Positions 54,884-62,199 of a stretch of DNA of 64,000 bases are shown here, piece by piece. The stretch covers positions 806,001 through 870,000 of the forward strand of contig NZ_CP051144.1 of assembly GCF_012317385.1 (NCBI RefSeq), written 5' to 3'. Position numbers and translations under genes: made by a program. This DNA is from Romboutsia sp. CE17 (GTDB lineage: Bacteria; Bacillota; Clostridia; Peptostreptococcales; Peptostreptococcaceae). The notes under the pieces are model-generated. The model worked only from the letters and a program-made list of their open reading frames with translations. It was not told the DNA's origin and did not search any database. The number at the start of each line of letters is the position of its first letter. The stretch's first letter is position 1.

Positions 54884-55150
54884 ATGGAAAATTTAAAATT
54901 AGTTAAAACAAATAAAAATATTAAAGAAGGTATAGTTTATAAATTTAACAAAATAGTTGATAAATATATAGAGAAGTTTTTAGCACAAGAAAATGAATCT
55001 ATAGAAGATGCAAAAATTAGAATTGCAAAAGAAATGATAAAAACAGAATATGCTATTGTACAACCAATAAAAACAATAAAACCTAAAAAAACATATTCAA
55101 CAAATCCTAGTTCAGTCTTAGAATTAAAAAGAAAGAGAAGCTCAAAGTAA
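54884..55150 (+). CDS. short paralogue of the charged repeat protein
   Basis: 88 residues, homologous to the 116-residue protein at 50765 (NKNIKEGIVYKFNKI, IEKFLAQENESIEDAKIRIA, then VLELKRKRSSK). It has only one copy of the 11-residue unit, and the C-terminal half is lysine-rich and shorter. No membrane segment. The same ribosome binding site as copy 1 is present. It is probably drifting, as the membrane gene that follows copy 1 is absent here. Confidence 0.75.
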   Translation: MENLKLVKTNKNIKEGIVYKFNKIVDKYIEKFLAQENESIEDAKIRIAKEMIKTEYAIVQPIKTIKPKKTYSTNPSSVLELKRKRSSK

Positions 55151-55183
55151 AACGTGTAGCATTAAAATATGCTACACATTTTT
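55150..55183 (+). terminator. Rho-independent terminator
   Basis: GTGTAGCAT / ATGCTACAC hairpin plus T run, between the short paralogue and the response regulator gene. It matches the terminator at 51493-51530. Confidence 0.85.
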
Positions 55184-55242
55184 GACATTTAATATTTAAA
55201 AATAAAATTATTAGGGACAAAAAATAAAAGGAGTAAATAAAA

Positions 55243-55914
55243 GTGATAAATATATTAGTAGTAGAAGATGATATAAAACTTAATCAGATTGTGTGTACGT
55301 ATTTAAATGATAGTGGGTTTAGTGCAAAAGGGTGTCTTAACGCAATGGATGCTTATGATGAAATGTATAACAATCTTTATGAATTGATTATTTCGGATAT
55401 TATGATGCCGGAAATTGATGGATTTGAGTTTGCACAGAAGCTAAGACAGATAAATAAGACAATACCTATTTTATTCATGTCAGCGAAGGATGATCTAAAG
55501 TCAAAGCAAAAGGGATTTCAATTGGGGATTGATGACTATATGGTAAAACCAATTGAACTAGATGAATTGATTTTGCGTGTTAAGGCATTGCTTAGAAGAG
55601 CAAATATTGAAGTTAATAGAAAGCTAGAAGTAGGGAATCTTGTACTAGATGCAGATGCTATGGTAGCTACTGTTAGTAATGAGGAAATTATAACAACAAC
55701 AAGAGAATTTAATATTATTTATAAATTGTTGTCTTATCCTAATAAAACTTTTTCTAGAGCACAACTAATGGATGAATTTTGGGGAATGGAAACAGATTCA
55801 AATCTTCGTGCAGTGGATGTGTATATTACAAAACTTAGGAATAAATTTTCTGTTTGTGATGGATTTGAAATCAAAACTGTAAGAGGATTGGGATACAAGG
55901 CGGTATTACTATGA
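55243..55914 (+). CDS. OmpR-family response regulator (copy 2, intact)
   Basis: 223 residues. Receiver: VEDD near residue 8, the phospho-acceptor aspartate in IISDIMMPEIDG, Lys in DDYMVKPIELDEL. Output winged helix: VDVYITKLRNKF and TVRGLGYKAVLL. The start is GTG with AAAGGAG nine bases upstream. It overlaps the kinase by four bases. It belongs to the same subfamily as the regulator at 34.8 kb. Confidence 0.94.
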   Translation: MINILVVEDDIKLNQIVCTYLNDSGFSAKGCLNAMDAYDEMYNNLYELIISDIMMPEIDGFEFAQKLRQINKTIPILFMSAKDDLKSKQKGFQLGIDDYMVKPIELDELILRVKALLRRANIEVNRKLEVGNLVLDADAMVATVSNEEIITTTREFNIIYKLLSYPNKTFSRAQLMDEFWGMETDSNLRAVDVYITKLRNKFSVCDGFEIKTVRGLGYKAVLL

Positions 55915-56984
55915 AATCATATAAGAAAGGACAAAGATATAAAGTAAGAAATACCCTTTTTTCATTACCTACATTTTTAAAATCATTAGCTGTTTTTTTA
56001 TTGATAAGTGGTATTCATACAGGTTTAATTTTAGGTATAAATGAACTAAAGTTAAGTGAAGTTACACAAATAGTAATTATTATTCTATATTGGGTATTAC
56101 TATCTGTTGGAATTACTATGCTTACACATCATCTTATGCGAAAAACTTATGAAGAGCCAATGAAAGAGATGGCAAAAGCTACTAGTAAAGTTGCAAATGG
56201 TGATTTTTCTGTGTACGTACCTACTATTCATACTGATGATAAATTAAATTATCTTGATGTAATGATTATGGACTTTAATCGTATGGTAGAAGAACTTGGT
56301 AGTATTGAAACTTTAAAAACAGAGTTTTTTTCTAATGTATCACATGAGATTAAAACACCTATTGCAGTAATACAAAATACTGCACAATTATTGTCAAAAC
56401 AAGAACTATCAGAAAATCAAAGACAACATGTAGAAACCATTATTTATACATCAAAAAAGTTATCAGAACTTATTACAAACATATTAAAATTGAACAAACT
56501 AGAAAAACAAAATATACAGCCAGTAATGGAAGAATATGACCTCTGTAGACAGTTGTGTGAATGTGCACTACAGTTTGAAAGTTTATGGGAAGAAAAAGAA
56601 ATTGATTTTAATGTGGATATAGAAGATAAGGTACACATTTGTGCAGATGAAAGTCTACTAGAGCTAGTATGGACAAACCTTTTATCAAATGCATTGAAAT
56701 TTACAGATAAAGGTGGGAAAATTCTTTTAAAGCAAAGGTCTGACAATGATAGTATTATTGTGTCGGTTAGTGATTTTGGATGTGGAATGACAGAAGAAAC
56801 CCAAAAACATATATTTGAAAAGTTTTATCAGGGAGATACATCACATTCTACAAATGGAAATGGGTTGGGATTAGCTCTTGTACTTCGTATTGTTGATATG
56901 ATGGACGGAAGAATTGACGTAGACAGTGAGTATACAAAAGGCAGTACATTTACAGTGCATCTTCCTAAAAAAGTGAGGGAATAG
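55911..56984 (+). CDS. sensor histidine kinase (copy 2, intact)
   Basis: 357 residues. Two close helices (about 20-40 and 50-72) leave almost no extracytoplasmic loop, a layout typical of intramembrane-sensing kinases that monitor a partner transporter or membrane protein. HAMP-like stretch MKEMAKATSKVANGDFSVYV, phospho-histidine in SNVSHEIKTPIAVIQNT, N box NLLSNALKFTDKG, G1 SDFGCGMTEE, G2 GNGLGLALVLRIV. Coupled to the response regulator before it and followed three bases later by a membrane protein gene. Confidence 0.94.
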   Translation: MKSYKKGQRYKVRNTLFSLPTFLKSLAVFLLISGIHTGLILGINELKLSEVTQIVIIILYWVLLSVGITMLTHHLMRKTYEEPMKEMAKATSKVANGDFSVYVPTIHTDDKLNYLDVMIMDFNRMVEELGSIETLKTEFFSNVSHEIKTPIAVIQNTAQLLSKQELSENQRQHVETIIYTSKKLSELITNILKLNKLEKQNIQPVMEEYDLCRQLCECALQFESLWEEKEIDFNVDIEDKVHICADESLLELVWTNLLSNALKFTDKGGKILLKQRSDNDSIIVSVSDFGCGMTEETQKHIFEKFYQGDTSHSTNGNGLGLALVLRIVDMMDGRIDVDSEYTKGSTFTVHLPKKVRE

Positions 56985-56987
56985 ATT

Positions 56988-57518
56988 ATGAGTAAGTCAA
57001 ATCAGAATTTCATTGGATATGAGTACAAAGAGATTCATATAGATATAAGCAAAGTGACCATGTATTTAGATGGATATAAAAATTTTGGTTGGAGTTCAGA
57101 TAGCAATATCACCCAATCAAAAGGATATGGAAAGGTTACGCTGTATTTAAAGCGAGACCGTAAAATAATGAATAAAACAGAATTAATCAGATTACAAAGT
57201 AATTTTGAGGATTGTATGCATAAGATCGAGTTATTGGAACAGTCTAAGACAATTAAGGCAACTATTATTGCTATTTTAATTGGACTATGTGGAGTAATGT
57301 TTATTGTAAGTTCTGTCCTTTATATAACAGCAGGACATCCTACTAGATGCTTAAGTACTATTTTAGGAACTTTAGGTCTTGCAGGTTGCACATTGCCATG
57401 CTTTATTTACCGTATGATTGTTGCAAAGAGGGAAAAGGTTGTGAATCCATTAATTGAAGATAAGTATGATGAGATTTATGAGATTTGTGAAAAGGGAAAT
57501 AAATTACTCAAAAATTAA
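56988..57518 (+). CDS. membrane protein linked to the two-component system
   Basis: 176 residues. A cytoplasmic N-terminus of about 90 residues with a helical KTELIRLQSNFEDCMHKIEL segment, two helices (about 92-112 and 122-142), and a charged tail. No known domain. It starts three bases after the kinase, so it is part of that operon and could be its sensed partner or output. Function unknown. Confidence 0.8.
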   Translation: MSKSNQNFIGYEYKEIHIDISKVTMYLDGYKNFGWSSDSNITQSKGYGKVTLYLKRDRKIMNKTELIRLQSNFEDCMHKIELLEQSKTIKATIIAILIGLCGVMFIVSSVLYITAGHPTRCLSTILGTLGLAGCTLPCFIYRMIVAKREKVVNPLIEDKYDEIYEICEKGNKLLKN

Positions 57519-57820
57519 TAATTCAGAAACAAAACTTAATTTAGAAATTAAGTTCTTCTATAATTATTTTGTGATTTTAAGATTATATAATATGTTTGAT
57601 AAATTTGAATTTATTTAATAAAAGTTCTAATTAAAATAAATATGCTTCATTTTAATAAACTTAACTAAGTTACTTATTTTTATGTATATGATATCAAATC
57701 TATCTTTATAGTGATATATGTAAACTAATACAACTCAATGTAATATAATGATATAATTTAAAATATAAATATTTCAAAGTTGTTATACATGATAAATATA
57801 AGATAGAGGGGGGTCTTTAA

Positions 57821-58244
57821 GTGAAAAATAAAGCACTTAGAGCAAAAAGTAAAGAAATAATAAAAGATAATAAAATTTTTAATATTAAGTATTATTTTTA
57901 TATTTAGTATAAATATTCTTATATTTTCAGAAACATTTGTACTACCATTTATTGCATTAGATACTGAGAATGATTTTAATAAAAAAGATGTATTTAAGGT
58001 TTATAGATTGGTAATGAATAAAAATAGATTTAAGTCATTTAAGTTAATGCTTTCATTTATTCCACAAGAGATATTATTATTATTATTTGAATTGATGATT
58101 TATTATCATGCGGTCAATGTAGTAAATTATACTATGATATTAATATTACTATCTATGATGGCACCAATAATGTTAGTATTGTATCCTAAAATAATAATAA
58201 CTTTGGCATTAGATTATGAAAGAATGTATAATTACTCAGAGTAA
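57821..58244 (+). pseudogene. frameshifted membrane protein gene
   Basis: GTG at 57821 with an excellent GAGGGGGGTCTTTAA reads KNKALRAKSKEIIKDNK, then runs out at a stop near 57909. The other frame picks up SINILIFSETFVLPFIALDT and continues as an open frame with two helices (FIPQEILLLLFELMIYYHAV, then ILILLSMMAPIMLVLYPKII) to 58244. The net length is one base off a multiple of three, so one indel broke the gene around 57875-57895. Family not recognised. Confidence 0.6.
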
Positions 58245-58278
58245 ATTAATATAAATAGAACTTCTATTCATATATTAT

Positions 58279-58378
58279 TGATTCTTCTAATAGAAAACCT
58301 ATAGATGAAAAAGTGTTAATGGAGATATATAATAATTTAAATAGAAAAATTATGAGTATGAATGATTTTCAAATTTAA
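58279..58378 (+). pseudogene. short C-terminal coding relic
   Basis: A frame reads IIDSSNRKPIDEKVLMEIYN, then NLNRKIMSMNDFQI and a stop, directly before the ribosome binding site of the flavodoxin-ferredoxin gene. The origin is unknown. Confidence 0.35.
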
Positions 58379-58395
58379 AGGGGGATATGACATAT

Positions 58396-59160
58396 ATGAA
58401 ACTATTTAAAATTTATTTTAGTCCAACAGGTGGAACTAAAAAAGTAGCAGATTTAATAAGTAGACAATTTGATTGTGAAACAATAGAATTAGATTTGTCA
58501 AATAGAATGGAAGATTTCTCGAAATTTACTTTTAGTGAAAAAGACCTTTGCATTGTAGCAGTTCCATCTTTTGGTGGGCGTGTACCAATGGTAGCAATGT
58601 CTCATATTAAGAAGTTAAATGGAAATGGTTCAAAAGTAATTTTAGTAGCAACATATGGGAATAGAGCATATGAAGACGTATTGTTAGAATTGAAAGATAC
58701 ATTAACAACATTAGGATTTTTCTGTATAGCAGCAATCGCTTCAGTTACAGAACATTCCATTATGCATCAATTTGCAACTGGAAGACCGGATTCACAAGAT
58801 AAAAAAGAATTGATAAAATTTTCTGACGAGATTAAAGAAGCTTTGAAACACTCAAAAGCGACTAAAGATTTGTATGTACCGGGAAATAATCCATATAAAG
58901 AATATAAGGTTATTCCTTTAGTTCCAGAAGCAAGACAAGAATGTATGAGATGTGGTATATGTGCTATAAAATGTCCAGTTAATGCTATTTCAGAAGAGAA
59001 TCCAATTTTGGTAGAAAAAGAAAAATGTATTTCCTGCATGCGTTGTGTAGTTGTCTGTCCCAATAAAGCTCGAGGTGTAAATGAAGAATTAATATTGGCA
59101 ATTTCAAAAAAATTAGAAAAGGCATGTTCTGAAAGAAAAATGAATGAACTATTTTTATAA
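58396..59160 (+). CDS. flavodoxin-ferredoxin (EFR1-like) protein
   Basis: 254 residues. FMN-binding IYFSPTGGTKKVADLISRQF opens a flavodoxin-like domain with VAVPSFGGRVP and ATYGNRAYEDVL loops. The C-terminal part has two [4Fe-4S] motifs, CMRCGICAIKCP and CISCMRCVVVCP. It probably carries electrons in the cytoplasm. An ATG at 58387 is only two bases after GGGG, so ATG 58396 is preferred, with AAAGGGG about 11 bases upstream. It is similar in plan to the protein at 31.5 kb but clearly divergent in sequence. Confidence 0.92.
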   Translation: MKLFKIYFSPTGGTKKVADLISRQFDCETIELDLSNRMEDFSKFTFSEKDLCIVAVPSFGGRVPMVAMSHIKKLNGNGSKVILVATYGNRAYEDVLLELKDTLTTLGFFCIAAIASVTEHSIMHQFATGRPDSQDKKELIKFSDEIKEALKHSKATKDLYVPGNNPYKEYKVIPLVPEARQECMRCGICAIKCPVNAISEENPILVEKEKCISCMRCVVVCPNKARGVNEELILAISKKLEKACSERKMNELFL

Positions 59161-59574
59161 ATATTAAACTAATTTACATAGTAGCTTAAATTAATTTTAG
59201 ATATATCAAAACTAATCCATTTTTATGATTTAGATAAATTTGTAGATGATAATATCAAAAAAATTTCACCGTGTTTAAAAAAGGTTTAATCTCATATTAG
59301 TTAAATTAAATATTTAAAATAATAGAGCAATAGAATAAAATGTTGCTCTATTAGTGTTTAAAAAATTATTTTAGTGAACACATAATACTGTGTTATAAGT
59401 ATACTGCAAATAAGAAAAAGGAAATACAAATAGATATATAAATTGAAGATAATGATAAATAAAATTATAATGATCTATAAAGCATTAGAAGCTTTATAAA
59501 ACAACAATTAGATCAATAAGAAGTTCTTTAAGAAATAAAAATAATGTATAAGTAATACAAAGTGGGGTAATAAA
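59161..59574. other. intergenic region with one hairpin and faint relics
   Basis: AGAGCAA / TTGCTCT hairpin with a short T tail at about 59321-59352 could end the flavodoxin transcript. A frame near 59195-59289 reads KLIHFYDLDKFVDDNIKK and ISPCLKKV, perhaps a protein end. Nothing else was recognised. Confidence 0.45.
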
Positions 59575-60063
59575 ATGGTAGAAAAAAAGCAAGAGATTAT
59601 TAATTTGTTAAAAAGCTTAAATATTTATTATGAGATGGTTTCACATAAGGAAGTATACACTATTAATGAGATGCTACAATTAAATTTACCTAAATCAGAA
59701 TCAGTAGCAAAGAATTTATTTGTGCGTGATGATAAAAAACGAAATTATTATTTAATAGTAGTTCGTGAAGAGAAGAAAGTAGAATTAAAGAAATTTAGAG
59801 AAAAAATTGCCTCTCGACCACTCAGTTTTGCTTCTGAAGATGATTTAAATTCAATACTAGAACTATCAAAAGGTTCTGTAACACCTTTTGGTATTATAAA
59901 TGATAAGAAACAAAAAGTTAAAGTGTTTATTGATAATGAGTTTAAAGATGATACTATTGGAGTTCATCCAAATGACAATACTGCTACAATATGGTTAAAA
60001 ACAAATGACTTAGTTAAGATTATTGAGCAACACGGTAACCTAGTTGAATTTATTGAAATATAG
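59575..60063 (+). CDS. YbaK/ProX-type aminoacyl-tRNA deacylase
   Basis: 162 residues of the YbaK/EbsC fold, the prolyl-tRNA synthetase-associated editing domain. The typical opening is LNIYYEMVSHKEVYTINEM, then SVAKNLFVRDDKKRNYYLIV with the conserved lysine, LELSKGSVTPFGIIND and IGVHPNDNTATIWLK. It most resembles freestanding ProXp-ala/PrdX proteins that hydrolyse mischarged Ala-tRNA(Pro). In some clostridia a related gene sits near proline reductase, which is not seen here. GTGGGGTAATAAA precedes the start. Confidence 0.9.
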   Translation: MVEKKQEIINLLKSLNIYYEMVSHKEVYTINEMLQLNLPKSESVAKNLFVRDDKKRNYYLIVVREEKKVELKKFREKIASRPLSFASEDDLNSILELSKGSVTPFGIINDKKQKVKVFIDNEFKDDTIGVHPNDNTATIWLKTNDLVKIIEQHGNLVEFIEI

Positions 60064-60146
60064 CATCTTTATGCGAATAGGACTTGAAATAATCAAAGGA
60101 TATTAACCTAAAAGAATTAATAATAATGTTGATAAATTGATAGTGG

Positions 60147-60693
60147 ATGGAATAGGGTTAATAATAATTTCAAGTCAAAAAAGGGAGATGCTATAGGTAT
60201 TTTTTCACCATCAACTCCTATAACCGCCTATGCATCAAAAAGGTCTAAAAGAGGAGTTAAATACTTAGAGGATAAAGGCTTTAGTATTATAGAAGGTAAT
60301 TTAACAGGAAAAAGCGATTTTTATAGGTCTGGAAGTATTAAAGAAAGAGCAGACAAAACCAATAATTGGATACTCAGATGTTACAGCTATATTATTAGGA
60401 ATTTATGCTAAAACAGGAATTTCAACATATTATGGTTCAGCATTAGTAGCTTCCTTTGGAGAATTTAAACCATATGTTAATTTAACTTATAAATACTTTG
60501 AAGATATATTGATAAATGAAATTAGTTATCCTCATATAATTGAAAATCCAAAATTTTGGACAGAAGAATTCATTGACTGGGAATCTCAAGATAGAGAAAA
60601 GAATCGGGTAAAAAATGAGTTAATCACAGTTTATGAAGGTAAATTGCAAGGTAGTTTAATACATATAGCTATGAATTGGTATCTGGAATTTTA
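60147..60693 (+). pseudogene. LD-carboxypeptidase/MccF (S66) relic
   Basis: GDAIGIFSPSTPITAYASKR, then GVKYLEDKGFSIIEGNLTGK opens like MccF-type S66 serine peptidases. A frameshift follows, and KPIIGYSDVTAILLGIYAKT lacks the block in between. YGSALVASFGEFKPYVNLTY and TVYEGKLQGSLI continue, then the frame ends at 60693. The catalytic serine region is intact but internal blocks are missing, and the C-terminal half is gone. MccF cleaves microcin C and related nucleotide-peptides. Confidence 0.78.
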
Positions 60694-60765
60694 AGAGATA
60701 AAAGAATTTGTTAATATGTCTAAAAATAAAGATTAATGGGATTTATTGTATGATTATAAAATATA

Positions 60766-60793
60766 TTGACTAAAAATAAATACATGATATAAA
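60766..60793 (+). promoter_or_regulatory. sigma-A promoter of the polysaccharide operon
   Basis: TTGACT (60766-60771), a 16-base spacer, TATAAA (60788-60793), giving a leader of about 65-70 bases. Confidence 0.6.
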
Positions 60794-60826
60794 CTATATA
60801 TAGTTATAATAAAAATATTTGTAAAG

Positions 60827-60850
60827 GCCATTCGTTGAATGGCATTTTAT
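60827..60850 (+). terminator. leader hairpin before the dehydrogenase gene
   Basis: GCCATTC, loop GTT, GAATGGC, then ATTTTATTTT, only 7 bases from the GGAGG. It could act as an attenuator or a structure protecting the mRNA; which is not clear. Confidence 0.5.
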
Positions 60851-60868
60851 TTTCTTGGAGGCGGGAAA

Positions 60869-62179
60869 TTGACTTTATATAATGACATTTTAAATAAAAA
60901 AGAAAAAATTGCTATTATAGGATTAGGATATGTAGGATTACCTTTAGCAATAGAGTTTGCTAAAAAAGTAGAGGTTATTGGATTTGATATAAATAATAAA
61001 AAAATCGATAACTATATAAATGGAAATGATGTAACAGAAGAAGTAGGAAACTATGAATTAAAAAAAACTAATGTGAAATTTACTAGTGATGAAGCATATT
61101 TAAAAGATTGTAAACTTCATATTGTATGTGTACCTACACCAATAAATAATGATAAAACACCTAATTTAGACCCTATTATATCAGCTACAGAAACTATAGC
61201 TAGAAATATGAAAAAAGGGTCTATTGTTGTGTACGAATCTACAGTTTATCCAGGAACAACTGAAGAAATTTGCGTTCCTATATTAGAAAAGATATCGGGA
61301 TTAAAATATAAAGAAGAATTTAAAGTTGGATACTCTCCAGAAAGAATTAACCCAGGAGATAAAGAGAATAAATTAACTAAAATTGTAAAAGTTGTATCTG
61401 GCTGTGATGAAGAATCTTTAGAAGAAATAGCGAAAATATATGAAATGATAATAACAGCAGGCATATACAGGGCAGAGAGCATTAAGGTAGCAGAATCTGC
61501 TAAAGTAATTGAAAATTCTCAAAGAGATATTAATATAGCATTTATGAATGAAATAGCTATGGTATTTAATAAAATGAATATTGATACAAAATCTGTATTA
61601 GAAGCTGCAAGCACAAAGTGGAATTTCCTTAATTTTACTCCGGGGTTAGTAGGAGGACATTGCATAGGTGTTGATCCATATTACTTTATATATAAAGCAG
61701 AAGAACTTGGATATCATTCACAAATAATTTTATCTGGAAGAAAGATAAATGATATTATTCCAAAGTATATTGCTGAAAATACAGTAAAAAAAATAATCAA
61801 TTCAAATAAGCTTGTAAAAAATTCTAAAATTGGAATTATGGGAATTACATTTAAAGAAAATTGTCCAGATATTAGAAATTCAAAAGTTATAGATATGATA
61901 AATGAATTAAAAGATTATGGAGTAAATGTATATGTATATGACCCAATAGCTAATAAAGAAGATTTAGCTGATGAGTTTGATATACATTTAAATGATATAG
62001 ATGAATTTATAGATATGGATGCGATTATAGTTGCAGTGTCTCATGATGATTTTAAATCTATAAATTTAGACAAATTTGAAAATATGTATTCTGATAATAA
62101 CAAAATACTAATAGACGTAAAAGGTATATTTGATAAAAAAGAAGCATTAGAAAAAGGATTTGTTTATTGGAGATTATAG
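60869..62179 (+). CDS. nucleotide-sugar (UDP-hexose/HexNAc) 6-dehydrogenase, TviB/WbpO-like
   Basis: 436 residues. An N-terminal NAD-binding Rossmann motif IAIIGLGYVGLPLAIEF, the central domain with STVYPGTTE and YSPERINPGD, and the catalytic cysteine in GLVGGHCIGVDPYY. The C-terminal UDP-binding domain begins KIGIMGITFKENCPDIRNS. The overall sequence sits nearer to TviB/WbpO enzymes, which oxidise UDP-N-acetylhexosamines to uronic acids, than to plain UDP-glucose dehydrogenases. The start is TTG with GGAGG seven bases away; an in-frame ATG at 60839 lies before that ribosome binding site and is rejected. The next gene, a glycosyltransferase, probably uses the product. Confidence 0.9.
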   Translation: MTLYNDILNKKEKIAIIGLGYVGLPLAIEFAKKVEVIGFDINNKKIDNYINGNDVTEEVGNYELKKTNVKFTSDEAYLKDCKLHIVCVPTPINNDKTPNLDPIISATETIARNMKKGSIVVYESTVYPGTTEEICVPILEKISGLKYKEEFKVGYSPERINPGDKENKLTKIVKVVSGCDEESLEEIAKIYEMIITAGIYRAESIKVAESAKVIENSQRDINIAFMNEIAMVFNKMNIDTKSVLEAASTKWNFLNFTPGLVGGHCIGVDPYYFIYKAEELGYHSQIILSGRKINDIIPKYIAENTVKKIINSNKLVKNSKIGIMGITFKENCPDIRNSKVIDMINELKDYGVNVYVYDPIANKEDLADEFDIHLNDIDEFIDMDAIIVAVSHDDFKSINLDKFENMYSDNNKILIDVKGIFDKKEALEKGFVYWRL

Positions 62180-62199
62180 TAGGATCGAGGTGATATGTA

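Noticed and set aside
56444-56746. 100-codon minus-strand open frame
   Set aside because: Antisense of the intact histidine kinase; no ribosome binding site and no homology.
58008-58244. a separate 78-residue membrane protein starting at 58008
   Set aside because: The open frame extends upstream without a stop into preserved coding sequence and has no ribosome binding site of its own, so it is better read as the 3' part of a frameshifted gene starting at 57821.
58767-59063. 98-codon minus-strand open frame
   Set aside because: Antisense of the ferredoxin part of the flavodoxin-ferredoxin gene.
60509-60694. a separate 61-residue protein
   Set aside because: It is the tail of the broken S66 peptidase reading frame, not an independent gene.
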